A DNA stretch of 64,000 bases, taken from contig NZ_JAPDOK010000001.1 of the NCBI RefSeq assembly GCF_026013415.1, positions 685,342-749,341 on the forward strand, given 5' to 3'. Positions 33,119-42,574 of the stretch are shown here, piece by piece; the first letter of the stretch is position 1, and each line of letters opens with the position of its first letter. Source of the DNA: Sphingomonas caeni. Lineage in GTDB: Bacteria; Pseudomonadota; Alphaproteobacteria; Sphingomonadales; Sphingomonadaceae. Below the pieces are notes generated by a model. It made no database searches and was not told where the DNA came from. It saw only the letters and a list, made by a program, of their open reading frames with translations. The position numbers and the translations under genes are program-made.

Positions 33119-33435
33119 GGAGCGACCCCATAAAGGCTCGCCGCGCGCTCCGCCAGCGCCTGCGGATCGCCCGATACCCGCAATCGCTTGAGCCGCGCCG
33201 TCTGGCCCGAAATCAGCGCCACATCGCGCTTCGCCACGCCGAACGCCTTGGCCACCAATACGACCAGCGCGCTATTGGCCGCGCCCGCCACGGGAGCGGC
33301 GGCGAGCCGGGCGGCGAAATGCCCGGCAGTACCGCCGCCGAACGCGTCGCGCCCGCCCCTGGGCGTGACGCGCACGGCGATCAGGATGCCGTCAGCCGAG
33401 GCGCTCCACGGCGTGGTGGCGTCAGGCAATCCCAT
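33115..33435 (-). CDS. DUF167/YggU family protein
   Basis: 106-residue small cytosolic protein. [20 protein letters not shown], then [40 protein letters not shown] and LKRLRVSG follow the DUF167 fold, which has no established function. It overlaps the yggT gene by 14 bp and folD by 4 bp. The yggT-DUF167 pairing is common in proteobacteria. Confidence 0.9.
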   Translation of the reverse strand: MGLPDATTPWSASADGILIAVRVTPRGGRDAFGGGTAGHFAARLAAAPVAGAANSALVVLVAKAFGVAKRDVALISGQTARLKRLRVSGDPQALAERAASLYGVAP

Positions 33436-33730
33436 TCGCGACGAGCAGCGACGCGATATAGGGCATGACCTGCGTCCGGATGATCAGCAACAGGATCAGC
33501 ACCGCCATCGGCGCGAGATCGAGCGGGCGGGCATCGGGCAGGATGCGGCGCAACGGGCGATACATCGGATCGGTCAGCCGCTCGAGCCCCTGCCAGAGCG
33601 AGCGGACGAAATCATTATAGGTGTTGATGACGTTGAACGAGATCAGGATCGACAGGATCACCTGGACGACGATGATCCACCAGATCACGTTGAGCAGAAT
33701 CTCGACGATATTGAAAATCAGCGCAGCCAA
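33422..33730 (-). CDS. YggT family membrane protein
   Basis: 102 residues with two membrane helices (about 5-30 and 80-98). The family motif is NTYNDFVRSLWQGLERLTDP followed by MYRPLRRILPDARPLDLAPM. YggT proteins have been linked with osmotic tolerance and cell-envelope organisation, without a defined reaction. Its 3' end overlaps the DUF167 gene, 90 bp after argB. Confidence 0.92.
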   Translation of the reverse strand: MAALIFNIVEILLNVIWWIIVVQVILSILISFNVINTYNDFVRSLWQGLERLTDPMYRPLRRILPDARPLDLAPMAVLILLLIIRTQVMPYIASLLVANGIA

Positions 33731-33820
33731 GACATCTCTCCACGGGCAACCTTGATCGCAGGCATAGCGTAAATCACGCTTGCCTCAAGTTAGGGTGGGT
33801 GGGGGATGGCCGCAACGGGC

Positions 33821-34750
33821 TCAGGCGTGGACCAGGGTACCCGCACCCCGGCGGGTGAAGATTTCGAGCAGCATCGCGTGCGGCACCCGCCCGTCGAGGA
33901 TGACCGCGGCATCGACCCCGGCATTGACCGCGTTCACGCAGGTCTCGACCTTGGGGATCATGCCGCCCGAGATGGTGCCGTCGGCCTGGAGCGCGGCGAT
34001 GCCCGCCGGATCGAGATCGGTGAGCAGCGCGCCCGACTTGTCGAGCACCCCCGCGACATCGGTCAGCAGGAAGAAGCGCGACGCCTTGCACGCCGCGGCG
34101 ATCGCCCCCGCCATCGTGTCGGCGTTGATATTGTAGGTCGCGCCGTCCTTGCCGAGCGCCACCGGCGCGACGACGGGGATGAAGCCCTGCGCCGCGAGCG
34201 TGTGCAGGATCGTCGGATCGACCGCGACCGGATCGCCGACAAAGCCGAGATCGACGTGCCGTTCGATCCCCGAATTGGGATCGGGCTCGGTGCGCTTGAC
34301 CTTTTCGGCGAGCACCAGCCGCGCATCCTTGCCCGAAATGCCGACCGCGCTGCCGCCGGCATCGGCGATCCAGGAAACGATCTCCTTGTTGATCTTGCCC
34401 GCCAGGACCATCTCGGCGACCTCCGCGGTGGCGGCGTCGGTGACGCGCAGGCCGCCCACGAATTTCGATTCGACCCCCAGCCGCTTGAGCATCGCCCCGA
34501 TCTGGGGCCCGCCGCCATGGACGACGATCGGGTTGATCCCCACCGCTTTCAGCAGCACCACATCCTCGGCGAAGTCGCGCGCCAGCTCGGGATCGCCCAT
34601 CGCGTGGCCGCCATATTTCACGACGAAGGTCGCACCGGCATAGCGCTGCAGATAGGGCAGCGCCTCGGTGAGCGTCTCGGCCTTGGCGAGCAGCGCCGGA
34701 TCGGGAGCGTTATTGGTCAATTCAAATATCCGTTCGTCCTGAGTAGCCAT
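33821..34750 (-). CDS. argB: Acetylglutamate kinase
   Basis: Second step of arginine synthesis: phosphorylates N-acetylglutamate with ATP. 309 residues from the ATG at 34750 ([14 protein letters not shown]). Amino-acid-kinase motifs are present: [80 protein letters not shown] and [14 protein letters not shown], with [20 protein letters not shown] near the end. The N-terminal helical extension of about 30 residues is of the kind found in arginine-sensitive hexameric enzymes, so feedback inhibition is likely. First gene of the argB-yggT-DUF167-folD run; the frame is open to 34819 only through a repeat. Confidence 0.96.
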   Translation of the reverse strand: MATQDERIFELTNNAPDPALLAKAETLTEALPYLQRYAGATFVVKYGGHAMGDPELARDFAEDVVLLKAVGINPIVVHGGGPQIGAMLKRLGVESKFVGGLRVTDAATAEVAEMVLAGKINKEIVSWIADAGGSAVGISGKDARLVLAEKVKRTEPDPNSGIERHVDLGFVGDPVAVDPTILHTLAAQGFIPVVAPVALGKDGATYNINADTMAGAIAAACKASRFFLLTDVAGVLDKSGALLTDLDPAGIAALQADGTISGGMIPKVETCVNAVNAGVDAAVILDGRVPHAMLLEIFTRRGAGTLVHA

Positions 34751-34782
34751 TGAGTAGCCCCCGCAGGGGCGTACCGAAATGG

Positions 34783-34850
34783 CGTATCGAAGGCCCCCTT
34801 CGATACGGGTCTTCGACAAGCTCAGCCCCTACTCAGGGCGAACGGCTTAG
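34783..34850. repeat. Short intergenic repeat with a 10-bp hairpin
   Basis: CGTATCGAAG (34783-34792) faces CTTCGATACG (34798-34807), followed by GGGTCTTCGACAAGCTCAGC and a CCCCTACTCAGGGCGAACGG tail. Sequences of the form TTCGACAAGCTCAG...AGGGCGAACGG are dispersed repeats in many proteobacterial genomes. Only one copy lies here. Confidence 0.7.
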
Positions 34851-34866
34851 GAAAGAGCCGCGATTC

Positions 34867-35556
34867 TCACGCGGGGGACGACTTCCCGTCCAGCGACCGT
34901 GCGAGCCCCACGAAGATGTAGATCAGCACCGGTACCAGCACGATCGACAGCACGATCTTGGTCGCCATCTGGCCCACCATCAGCCCGCCGATCGGAAAGA
35001 CGCCGTAGAAGGAGATGCTGATGAACAGCACCGTATCGACGACCTGGCTGAGCACGCTCGCGATCGCCGCGCGCAGCCAGAGCAGCTTCGATCCTTCCCT
35101 GCCCTTGAGCGCCGAGAAGATCGTGACGTTGAGCGTCTGCGAGGTGCCGTAGGAGATCAGCCCGGCGAGCATCATGCGGAAGCTCTGGCCGAGGATCGTC
35201 TCGAACGCATCGAGCCGGCCCGGATCCATCCCGCCGCCCGCAGGCAGATGCAGCACCAGCTCGATCAGCGCCATCGACACCAGCAGCGGGAGGAAGCCCC
35301 AGCGCACCAGCCGGTTCGCGGTCGCCGGGCCATGGACCTCGGCCACCGCGCTCGAAATCGCGACGAGCAGCAGGAAGGCGAAAATGCCCGCCTCCACCGC
35401 CAGCGGCGCCAGTCCGATCATCGGCCCGATCGCCGAGATCGGTCCCAGCGAGACCAGCTTGTTGCCGAGCACCCCGGCGATGCAGACCATTCCGCCATAG
35501 AAAAGCGAGAAGATGAAGAGCGAGCGCGAGATCGCGGGCTGGGGCGTGGTTTCCAT
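34867..35556 (-). CDS. Queuosine precursor transporter (YhhQ/VUT family)
   Basis: Inner-membrane importer for queuine or preQ precursors used in tRNA modification. 229 residues with six helices. Family features: FSLFYGGMVCIAGVLGNKLV, FAFLLLVAISSAVAEVHGPA, the C-terminal ASVLSQVVDTVLFISISFYG and GQMATKIVLSIVLVPVLIYI, all typical of the YhhQ/vitamin-uptake-like family. Transcribed alone, divergent from the hypothetical gene at 35668. No preQ1 riboswitch could be seen in the short leader. Confidence 0.88.
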   Translation of the reverse strand: METTPQPAISRSLFIFSLFYGGMVCIAGVLGNKLVSLGPISAIGPMIGLAPLAVEAGIFAFLLLVAISSAVAEVHGPATANRLVRWGFLPLLVSMALIELVLHLPAGGGMDPGRLDAFETILGQSFRMMLAGLISYGTSQTLNVTIFSALKGREGSKLLWLRAAIASVLSQVVDTVLFISISFYGVFPIGGLMVGQMATKIVLSIVLVPVLIYIFVGLARSLDGKSSPA

Positions 35557-35667
35557 GGGGCGAGGCTAGCGCGAAATGCGCGATGGTAAACCCCCTGTGA
35601 CGAATGCGTGACGGTCGTGGCGGGACGCGGCGATCCGGGTTATGCTCGGCCGCGAGGGAGAGATGCC

Positions 35668-36264
35668 ATGATGATGCTCCTGCCGCTGGTCGCGCTCGCC
35701 TTGCAGGCCGGCGATCCCCATGACTGCCGCATCGTGCGGCAGGGCCCTGGCGGCGGCGTGCTCATCGCCAATCGCGTCCTTCCACACAACCCCGACGGCG
35801 ATGACGGAGTCGTGCAATCCTGGACCTACCGGCGAGGGCGGATCGAGGCGTCGATCTATTGGCAAAGCCCCGATCTGTCGCCGCCGGCCGACACGGCCGG
35901 GTTCAACATCACCCTGCACCAGATACCGAAGGGCGTCGACGGCGCGCAACTCGAACTCTGGCGCGGCGGCAAGCGCGTTTCCAATCTTCGCGGCGGCTGG
36001 CAGAGCCTGAGGAGTCTGGGCTACCGCCAGCTCAATTTCTCGGTCCCCATCGGCGCGTTGCGTGCGGTGACAGCACAGGGTCCGGTGATGATCGCGGCGG
36101 TCGATAGCGATGGCGACCTCGTCACGCAGACGCCGCTGCCCGACGGTCTGTTCGAGCAGGCCGGTGCGCTGGTCGAAGCAGCACGCGGCGAGTTCGCGGC
36201 GATGACCGCGGACTATGCCACGCGCTGCCCCATCTATCAGCCGCCCGAGATCGTCGTGACCTGA
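35668..36264 (+). CDS. Exported protein of unknown function
   Basis: 198-residue protein from the ATG at 35668, preceded by GGGAG. A short hydrophobic N-terminus (MMMLLPLVALALQAGDPHDC) suggests export, with the cysteine pair DPHDCRIV and ATRCPIY perhaps joined by a disulfide. The middle (QSWTYRRGRIEASIYWQSPD) looks like a small beta-rich domain. I recognise no family. Transcribed with, but 74 bp before, the next small exported protein. Confidence 0.6.
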   Translation: MMMLLPLVALALQAGDPHDCRIVRQGPGGGVLIANRVLPHNPDGDDGVVQSWTYRRGRIEASIYWQSPDLSPPADTAGFNITLHQIPKGVDGAQLELWRGGKRVSNLRGGWQSLRSLGYRQLNFSVPIGALRAVTAQGPVMIAAVDSDGDLVTQTPLPDGLFEQAGALVEAARGEFAAMTADYATRCPIYQPPEIVVT

Positions 36265-36338
36265 GCCGGGCTTGCCATCCCCCTCCGCCCGCGCCAAGCT
36301 CCGTCCTTTGTGCCCCGCGGGGCTTGGGGGGGTGTAAC

Positions 36339-36803
36339 ATGTTGCGATTGGCCGGTGCCGCGATCCTGCTGGCGGTCTCCACTCCTGCGTCTGCCGCCGA
36401 CTGGTATTTCGTCGCGGCGGCCAAGGATGGTTCGAACATCTCGTTCATCGACCGGGACAGCATCCGCGATGGCGAGTCGGGCTATGTGCGCGCGTCGATG
36501 TTCTCGCTATGGGCGGAGCCCACCGACGGCATGCTGGCCTATCGCTTCGAGATCGAGATCGATTGCGCGGGCAAGCGGGGGCGCATGATCGCCTTCGAAC
36601 CCTTCGACACAAGCTACAAGTCGCTCGGCGAAAAGACCTTGCCGAACGAGTGGATCGACAGCGGCACCCAGGGCGCCGCGATCTCCACCTTCATCTGCGA
36701 TCACGGCAAGCTCGGTCCCGACAATGTCGCGGCCGGGCATCAGCTGCCATTCGACACCGGCAAGGCGATGCTTGCCGATCGCGCACGGAGGAACGGCCAG
36801 TGA
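36339..36803 (+). CDS. Small exported protein (surface-adhesin E-like)
   Basis: 154 residues. Signal peptide MLRLAGAAILLAVSTPASAA, cleaved after ASA. The mature part starts DWYFVAAAKDGSNISFIDRD and continues SIRDGESGYVRASMFSLWAE and YRFEIEIDCAGKRGRMIAFE, a pattern resembling small SurE-like/adhesin-E proteins in which a W-Y start and a single Cys pair (IDCAG, FICDH) recur. Function not known. The stop overlaps the GTG start of the nucleoside transporter gene (GTGA), so the two may be co-translated. Confidence 0.65.
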   Translation: MLRLAGAAILLAVSTPASAADWYFVAAAKDGSNISFIDRDSIRDGESGYVRASMFSLWAEPTDGMLAYRFEIEIDCAGKRGRMIAFEPFDTSYKSLGEKTLPNEWIDSGTQGAAISTFICDHGKLGPDNVAAGHQLPFDTGKAMLADRARRNGQ

Positions 36804-38128
36804 GCGGATTCCCGATCGGTATCTTCGGCATCGCCGCGATCCTGGCGATCGCCTTCCTCTTCTCCGCCAACAAGCGCGCGATCCGCCTTCGCGTGGTCGG
36901 CGCGGCATTCCTGCTCCAGGCGGGCATGGCGGTGCTGGTGCTGCGTGCGCCGTGGGGCATCGCCGCGATCCAGGGGCTTTCGGAGGGCGTCTCGGCGCTG
37001 CTCGGCTATGCCCAGGCGGGCACCAACCTGATCTTCGGCGATCTCGCGACCGACCCCAAATTCGGCCACGCCTTCGCGATATCGGCGCTGCCGATCATCA
37101 TCTTCTTCGCGGCCCTGGTCGCGGTGCTCTACCATCTCGGCATCATGCAGTTCATCATCAAATGGGTGGGCGGCGCGATCGAGGTGGTCACCGGCGTGAC
37201 CAAGGTCGAGAGTCTGTGCGCGGCAGCGAACATCTTCGTGGGACAGAGCGAATCGCCTCTGGTGATCCGCCCCTATCTGGCGCGGCTGAGCGAGCCGCAG
37301 ATCTTCGCGGTCATGACCATCGGCATGGCCGGCGTCGCGGGGACGATCCTCGCCGCCTATGCCAGCCTGCTCGGGCCGGGCTATCTCCCCTATCTCCTCG
37401 CCGCCTCGTTCATGGCGGCGCCGGGCGGACTGCTGATGGCCAAGATCATCATGCCCGATGCCGCCGCGCCCAAGGACGGCGAACTGCCGCTCGAGGGCGT
37501 GGCCGGCGAGGAAGAGCAGGTGATCCGCGCCGCCGACCATGACCTGGAGGAGGAAAAGGCCGCCAACATCATCATGGCCGCCTCCAACGGCGCGCTGACC
37601 GGCGTCAAGATCGCGGTCGCGGTGGGCGCGATGGTGCTCGCCTTCGTCAGCCTCGTCGCGCTCGCCAATGGCTTGCTCGGCGGGTTCGGGCACTGGCTGG
37701 TCTGGCTCGCGCAGTTGATCAACCCGTCGCTCGGCGCCTGGGCGCAGACCTGGCTGGGCGATCTCAGCTTCCAGAAGATCGTCGGATCCTTGTTCGCGCC
37801 GGTCATGTACCTGATGGGGGTGCCGTGGAGCGATGCGAGCGCGGCCGGCGGGCTGTTCGGCACCAAGGTGGTGCTCAACGAGTTCGTCGCCTTTATCGAT
37901 CTGGGCGGAATGGCCGAACTGGCGCCGCGTACCAAGGCGATCGTCACCTTCGCGCTGTGCGGCTTCGCCAACTTCAGCTCGATCGCGATCCAGATGGCCT
38001 CGACCGGCAGCCTCGCGCCCAACCAGCGCCCGACCATCGCCAAGCTCGGCCTGCGCGCGCTGCTCGCGGGCAGCCTCGCCAATTTGATGAGCGCGGCGCT
38101 TGCCGGGCTTTTGCTCCCGCCGATGTGA
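36800..38128 (+). CDS. Concentrative nucleoside transporter (CNT/NupC family)
   Basis: 442-residue inner-membrane symporter that takes up nucleosides with H+ or Na+. Clear CNT segments: ESLCAAANIFVGQSESPLVI with the nucleoside-binding QSE, FAVMTIGMAGVAGTILAAYA, FMAAPGGLLMAKIIMPDAAA, ALTGVKIAVAVGAMVLAFVS, GTKVVLNEFVAFIDLGGMAE (NEF motif) and FALCGFANFSSIAIQMASTG. The NEFVA signature and GFANFSSI are the substrate/ion-site motifs of the family. GTG start at 36800 with a GGAGGA ribosome-binding site. The open frame upstream is a shadow of the preceding gene. The next gene starts 1 bp after its stop. Confidence 0.95.
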   Translation: MSGFPIGIFGIAAILAIAFLFSANKRAIRLRVVGAAFLLQAGMAVLVLRAPWGIAAIQGLSEGVSALLGYAQAGTNLIFGDLATDPKFGHAFAISALPIIIFFAALVAVLYHLGIMQFIIKWVGGAIEVVTGVTKVESLCAAANIFVGQSESPLVIRPYLARLSEPQIFAVMTIGMAGVAGTILAAYASLLGPGYLPYLLAASFMAAPGGLLMAKIIMPDAAAPKDGELPLEGVAGEEEQVIRAADHDLEEEKAANIIMAASNGALTGVKIAVAVGAMVLAFVSLVALANGLLGGFGHWLVWLAQLINPSLGAWAQTWLGDLSFQKIVGSLFAPVMYLMGVPWSDASAAGGLFGTKVVLNEFVAFIDLGGMAELAPRTKAIVTFALCGFANFSSIAIQMASTGSLAPNQRPTIAKLGLRALLAGSLANLMSAALAGLLLPPM

Positions 38129-38129
38129 G

Positions 38130-38576
38130 ATGCGCCTGATCTTCACAAAGGGCGCGGGCAAGATGGACCGGCTGGAGATGATCCATGCCGATGGCCGCAG
38201 CGAGGGGCTCGATTGCCCCAAGCAGCGGATCATCCCGCACGACATGGTCCATTATGCGGTCGAGAGCGTGCTGGGCGCGCGGGGGTTCATCGCCCGGGTG
38301 GCGGCGGGCGAGGTTGCGGCCCTCACCATGGAAGGCGGGCGCGAGAGCGACGGGGTCGAGCGGCTGGTCGAGGCGCTGCAGGGCGATGGCTGGTCGGGCG
38401 GCACCGCGCCGGCGGAGGAAGTGCGCGATCTCTACCGCGTCACCTGCGAGGCGCGGGGGTGCCCGATGCTGCCGGTCGATGCCGCGGCGATCGATGCGAT
38501 CCGGGCGCGGATCGCCGAGCTGACGGCCGAATGGGAGGCTGTGCCGGTGGGCGGGGCGATGGAAGTGGAATTCTAG
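38130..38576 (+). CDS. Conserved hypothetical protein
   Basis: 148-residue soluble protein from the ATG at 38130. GKMDRLEMIHADGRSEGLDC, then PHDMVHYAVESVLGARGFIA and a Glu/Ala-rich helical C-terminus. The PHDMVHYAVE segment looks conserved and may bind metal (His, Asp, His), but no family is recognised with confidence. It begins 1 bp after the nucleoside transporter stop, so it is co-transcribed; a metabolic link to nucleosides cannot be inferred. Confidence 0.6.
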   Translation: MRLIFTKGAGKMDRLEMIHADGRSEGLDCPKQRIIPHDMVHYAVESVLGARGFIARVAAGEVAALTMEGGRESDGVERLVEALQGDGWSGGTAPAEEVRDLYRVTCEARGCPMLPVDAAAIDAIRARIAELTAEWEAVPVGGAMEVEF

Positions 38577-38591
38577 CGTCAGCCGTATGGG

Positions 38592-39461
38592 CTACCGCGT
38601 CGGCACCGGCTCCGCGCCCGAATAGTCGTAGAAACCCCGCCTGCTCTTGCGGCCGTACCAGCCGGCCTCGACATATTTGACCAGCAAGGGCGCCGGGCGG
38701 AACTTGGGATCGCCCGTGCCCTCGAACAGCACGCGGGTGATCTCCAGACACGTATCGAGCCCGATGAAATCGGCGAGCGTGAACGGGCCCATCGGATGGT
38801 TGAGCCCGAGCTGGCACGCCGCGTCGATATCCGAAATCGTCGCCACGCCTTCGCCGAGCGCGAAGCAGGCCTCGTTGAGCATCGGCATCAGCACGCGGTT
38901 GACGATGAAGCCCGGCGCGTCGTTGGCATGGACGATCCGCTTACCGAGCGACTGGCCGAACGCCTCGACCGCGGCGACGGTGGCGTCGGAGGTGGCAAGG
39001 CCGCGGATCAGCTCGATCAGCCCCATCACGGGCACCGGATTGAAGAAATGCACCCCCATGAAGCGCGACGGATCGGGCGAGGCCTGGGCCAGCCGCGTGA
39101 TCGGAATCGACGAGGTATTGCTCGCGAGAATCGCGTCCGTACCCAGCACCTTGCCGACATTTTCGAAAATCATGCGCTTGATGGCTTCGCGCTCGGTCGC
39201 CGCCTCGATCACGAGATCGCAGGGGGCGAAGGCCGAAACATCGCCCACCGGCTCGATGCGGCCAAGCGCGGAATCGCGGGCATCGCCCGTGATCTTTTCC
39301 TTTTCGACCAGCCGGTTGAGCTGCTTCGCGATCCCCGCCTTGCCCGCCTCGGCGCGCGCCAGATCCATGTCCGAGAGCAGCACGCGATACCCCGCCTGCG
39401 CCGAGACCTGGGCGATTCCCGCGCCCATCTGGCCCGCGCCGATTACGCCTACCGTCTTCAT
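38592..39461 (-). CDS. 3-hydroxybutyryl-CoA / 3-hydroxyacyl-CoA dehydrogenase
   Basis: NAD(P)-dependent cytosolic enzyme that interconverts acetoacetyl-CoA and 3-hydroxybutyryl-CoA. 289 residues, the usual length for the short free-standing form. Rossmann motif [40 protein letters not shown], then the catalytic region [20 protein letters not shown] with the His of HFFNP, and [37 protein letters not shown]. The C-terminal [20 protein letters not shown] is diagnostic. It may serve fatty-acid oxidation or feed butyryl-CoA; it makes the (S)-isomer, so it would not feed PhaC directly. Convergent with the preceding gene, divergent from DUF1176. Confidence 0.94.
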   Translation of the reverse strand: MKTVGVIGAGQMGAGIAQVSAQAGYRVLLSDMDLARAEAGKAGIAKQLNRLVEKEKITGDARDSALGRIEPVGDVSAFAPCDLVIEAATEREAIKRMIFENVGKVLGTDAILASNTSSIPITRLAQASPDPSRFMGVHFFNPVPVMGLIELIRGLATSDATVAAVEAFGQSLGKRIVHANDAPGFIVNRVLMPMLNEACFALGEGVATISDIDAACQLGLNHPMGPFTLADFIGLDTCLEITRVLFEGTGDPKFRPAPLLVKYVEAGWYGRKSRRGFYDYSGAEPVPTR

Positions 39462-39528
39462 GGCTTGTGCTCCGTCCGAATTTGCGGCTCTCCTACGCGC
39501 AACGATCGTCAAACGCCAAGGAGCCGGG

Positions 39529-40566
39529 ATGCCTTTTCTGCCGCTGCTGCTCGTTCTCGCCGACCCCATGCCGGGCCCGCTCAAATCGTTCGGCGACTGG
39601 GCGGTCGCGTGCGACAACCAGCATCGCTGCGAGATGACCTCGCTCATCCCAGAGGATGGCGACAATGTGCCCGCAGACGGGCAGGGCTATGAGGATTTCA
39701 GCTTCTCGATCGTGCGCGATCCCGGGCCGGCGGGCGCGCTGACGATAGTGGTCGAGCCCTATGGCGAGGTGACCGGCAAGGTGTCGCTGCGCATCGACGG
39801 CAAGGTGCTGGCGAGCGGGACCCTGCTCGCCAGCAAGGATCTGCGGATCAGCGGCGCGCCCGCCGCGGCGATCGTCGCGGCGATGGTGCAGGGGCGCGAC
39901 ATGACGATCAACGACGCCAAGGGCGACCGGATCGGCCGCGCCTCGCTCGCGGGCTCGTCGGCGGCGATGCGATTCATCGACGCCGACCAGGGCCGCGCGG
40001 GCACCGTCACCGCGCTTGTCGCGCGGGGAACCAAGCCCGCGAGCAGCGTGCCCGCCGCGATGACCGGGCCGGTGGTGCGCTATGTCCGCCCCGCCGGCAC
40101 GCCGATGAAGATCACCCCGGCGCTGCGCAAGGCGATGGACGGCGCCACAGGATGCGACGACAATTATGAAGGCGGCGAGGGCGATCCCCCCGCGGTCGAC
40201 GCGTTCGCGATCGGCGGGGGCAAGACGCTGGCGCTGCTGCCGTGCGGGAGCGGCGCCTATAATTATTCGAGCGTCCCCTTCATCCTCGCGCCCGGCGCCA
40301 AGCCGGTGATCGCCGGTTTCGATTTCCCGCCGGGCTTGACCTCGAGCGAGGATGGCGAACCCACCCTCGTCAATGCCAGCTTCGACGCCAAGACCGCGAC
40401 GCTCTCCAGCTATTCCAAGGGCCGGGGCATCGGCGATTGCGGCGCGGCCGAGGATTATGTGTGGGACGGCACCAAGTTCCGGCTGATCGCGGCGCGCGCG
40501 ATGGGTGAGTGCCGCGGCTCGATCAACTGGCTTACCATCTATCGCGCCGGCGCGCTGGCCAAATAG
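39529..40566 (+). CDS. DUF1176 family exported protein, first of a tandem pair
   Basis: 345 residues. A hydrophobic start ([20 protein letters not shown]) acts as a short signal. The DUF1176 pattern is [20 protein letters not shown], later GKDLRISG-type repeats, [40 protein letters not shown] and the C-terminal [20 protein letters not shown]. Conserved cysteine pairs probably make disulfides in the periplasm. Function unknown. The next gene, 12 bp downstream, is a paralogue with the same architecture, implying duplication. Start at the ATG at 39529 after GGAGCC. Confidence 0.85.
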   Translation: MPFLPLLLVLADPMPGPLKSFGDWAVACDNQHRCEMTSLIPEDGDNVPADGQGYEDFSFSIVRDPGPAGALTIVVEPYGEVTGKVSLRIDGKVLASGTLLASKDLRISGAPAAAIVAAMVQGRDMTINDAKGDRIGRASLAGSSAAMRFIDADQGRAGTVTALVARGTKPASSVPAAMTGPVVRYVRPAGTPMKITPALRKAMDGATGCDDNYEGGEGDPPAVDAFAIGGGKTLALLPCGSGAYNYSSVPFILAPGAKPVIAGFDFPPGLTSSEDGEPTLVNASFDAKTATLSSYSKGRGIGDCGAAEDYVWDGTKFRLIAARAMGECRGSINWLTIYRAGALAK

Positions 40567-40578
40567 GATTTCGACTTG

Positions 40579-41592
40579 ATGATGTTCTGGAGAATGCTGG
40601 CGCTTGCGGCGTCGCTCATGCTGACGGCCGCCGCCCCCGCGCCCGGACAGGAGAAGCTGTTCGGCAATTGGGCGGTGGTCTGCGACAATGTGAAGCGTTG
40701 CGAGGCGACCGCCTTGATGCCCGAAAGCTGGAGCGGCGACGAGGCGCCAGGACTCGACATTGCGCGCGACGCGGGGCCCGCGGGCGCGGTGACGGTCGCG
40801 ATCAGTCCGATCCGGGAGGTGCCCGGGATCATCGACATATTGATCGACCGCCACATGGTCGGATCGGGCACAATGCGCGACGGCAGCATCCATCTGACCG
40901 GCGGCACCGCAGAGGGGATCGCCCGGGCGTTCGCCACCGCGCGCCAGCTGACGCTGCGCTCGCACGGCAAGATCATCGCGACGATCTCGCTCACCGGCTC
41001 GTCGGCCGCCTTGCGCTATATCGATGCCGAGCAGGGCCGCGCGGGCGGGGTGACGGCGTTGGTGGCACGCGGGCCCAAGAGCGCCGTGCTGGTGCCGGCC
41101 GCGGCAGCGTTGCCCAAGGTGCCGGCAATGCGGCCCGGGCGGGGCAAGGCGGCGACGCTTCCGGCGGCGCAACTCACCGCGCTCAGGACCCAGGCGGGGT
41201 GCGACGGGCCGATGCCCGAGGGATGGGAGCCCGAGTTCGACCGGCTCGACGGGCGTTCGACCTTGCTCCTCCTGCCCTGCGGCATGGGCGCCTATCAGGG
41301 CTGGGCGGCCATCTATGTGCTGACCGACGGCAAGGCCGTGGCCGCGCAGTTCGACTTCGGCATCGAGAGCGATCGGGATCCGGTGCCGACGCTGACCGAG
41401 GCCGAATGGGACGCGGGGAACGGCTCGCTGAACAGCCATGCCAAGGGCCGGGGCCTGGGCGATTGCGGCATCAGCCGGGAATGGGTCTGGGATGGCAGCC
41501 GCTTCCGCATGACCCTGTTCAACGGGCTCGATGCCTGCCGCCTTTCGGGCAACTGGATGACCCGCTACCGCGCCCAGCCGGTGTACAAATAG
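40579..41592 (+). CDS. DUF1176 family exported protein, second of a tandem pair
   Basis: 337 residues with a signal peptide (WRMLALAASLMLTAAAPAPG). It repeats the signatures of its neighbour: [60 protein letters not shown] and KGRGLGDCGISREWVWDGSR. By eye the two share the whole layout but differ in most surface positions, so the duplication is old. Stop lies 1 bp from the convergent egtD stop. Role unknown. Confidence 0.85.
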   Translation: MMFWRMLALAASLMLTAAAPAPGQEKLFGNWAVVCDNVKRCEATALMPESWSGDEAPGLDIARDAGPAGAVTVAISPIREVPGIIDILIDRHMVGSGTMRDGSIHLTGGTAEGIARAFATARQLTLRSHGKIIATISLTGSSAALRYIDAEQGRAGGVTALVARGPKSAVLVPAAAALPKVPAMRPGRGKAATLPAAQLTALRTQAGCDGPMPEGWEPEFDRLDGRSTLLLLPCGMGAYQGWAAIYVLTDGKAVAAQFDFGIESDRDPVPTLTEAEWDAGNGSLNSHAKGRGLGDCGISREWVWDGSRFRMTLFNGLDACRLSGNWMTRYRAQPVYK

Positions 41593-41593
41593 C

Positions 41594-42574
41594 TCAGGGC
41601 GCCGTTCGAATCGGCTGGGCTTCGCACAGGATCAGCGCAAACCAGTCCCGGGGATCGGTCCACTCCGCGATCGGGGTCCAGCCGCCGGCGCGGAGCAGCT
41701 GACGGGCGCCGTTGGGACCGTATTTATGGCTGTTCTCAGTGTGGATCGTCTCGCCGGCGTGCATCCCGAAGGGGCGGCCATCGACGTCGAAGCTGACGTC
41801 GCGAAGTGCCTCGAGATGCATTTCGATGCGCGCGGCGTCAGGGTTCCAGATCGCGCGATGGGCGAAGGCGTCGAGGGGGATGGTGCCGTCGAGCTCGCGG
41901 TTGATGCGTTCGAGCAGGTTGAGGTTGAACGCGGCGGTAACGCCCTGCGCGTCGTCATAGGCCGGGATCAGGATCTCGGGCGACTTGATCCGGTCCATCC
42001 CGATCAGCAGCCGTGCGCCCTCGCCGAGCCAGCTCCGCATCGCGCGGAGCAGGCCGACCGCGTGCCAGGCGTTCATGTTGCCGATGGTCGAGCCGGGGAA
42101 GAAGCCGAGCTTGGGCAGCCCCTCGACCTGTAGCGGCAGCGGCACGGGGCGGAGAAAATCGGCCTCGACCGGATAGACCGGGAGGCCGGGGAACGCCTGC
42201 CCCAGATCGCGCGCCGACTGGCGGAGGAAATCGCCCGAAATGTCGATCGGCACATAGGCGGAGGGATTGATCGCGCGCAGCAGGATCGGGGTCTTGGTGG
42301 AGGAGCCCGAACCGAACTCGACCACCGCGGCATTGTCCGCGGCGAGCGCGCCGAGTTCGGGGCTGACGCGCTCGAGCAACGCGGTTTCGGTGCGGGTGGG
42401 ATAATATTCGGGCAAGTCGGTGATCGCCTCGAACAGCTCCGAGCCGCGGCGATCGTAGAACCAGCGCGCGGGAATGGCGCGCGGACGCGCCGCCAGCCCG
42501 TTCAGGACATCGGCGCGGAAGGCGGGATCGGCGAGCGAGGACTGGCCGTCTTCGAGTTCCTGCTTGAGCATCAC
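41594..42574 (-). CDS. egtD: L-histidine N(alpha)-methyltransferase (ergothioneine biosynthesis)
   Basis: Trimethylates histidine to hercynine with SAM, the first step of ergothioneine synthesis. 326 residues. EgtD markers: RWFYDRRGSELFEAITDLPE, YYPTRTETALLERVSPELGA, the SAM motif VVEFGSGSSTKTPILLRAIN, YVPIDISGDFLRQSARDL, FFPGSTIGNMNAWHAV, RLLIGMDRIKSPEILIPAYD, and the histidine-binding end ETIHTENSHKYGPNGARQLL. The start overlaps the egtB stop by 4 bp, giving a translationally coupled pair. egtC and egtE are absent here, as in most proteobacteria. Confidence 0.95.
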   Translation of the reverse strand: MMLKQELEDGQSSLADPAFRADVLNGLAARPRAIPARWFYDRRGSELFEAITDLPEYYPTRTETALLERVSPELGALAADNAAVVEFGSGSSTKTPILLRAINPSAYVPIDISGDFLRQSARDLGQAFPGLPVYPVEADFLRPVPLPLQVEGLPKLGFFPGSTIGNMNAWHAVGLLRAMRSWLGEGARLLIGMDRIKSPEILIPAYDDAQGVTAAFNLNLLERINRELDGTIPLDAFAHRAIWNPDAARIEMHLEALRDVSFDVDGRPFGMHAGETIHTENSHKYGPNGARQLLRAGGWTPIAEWTDPRDWFALILCEAQPIRTAP

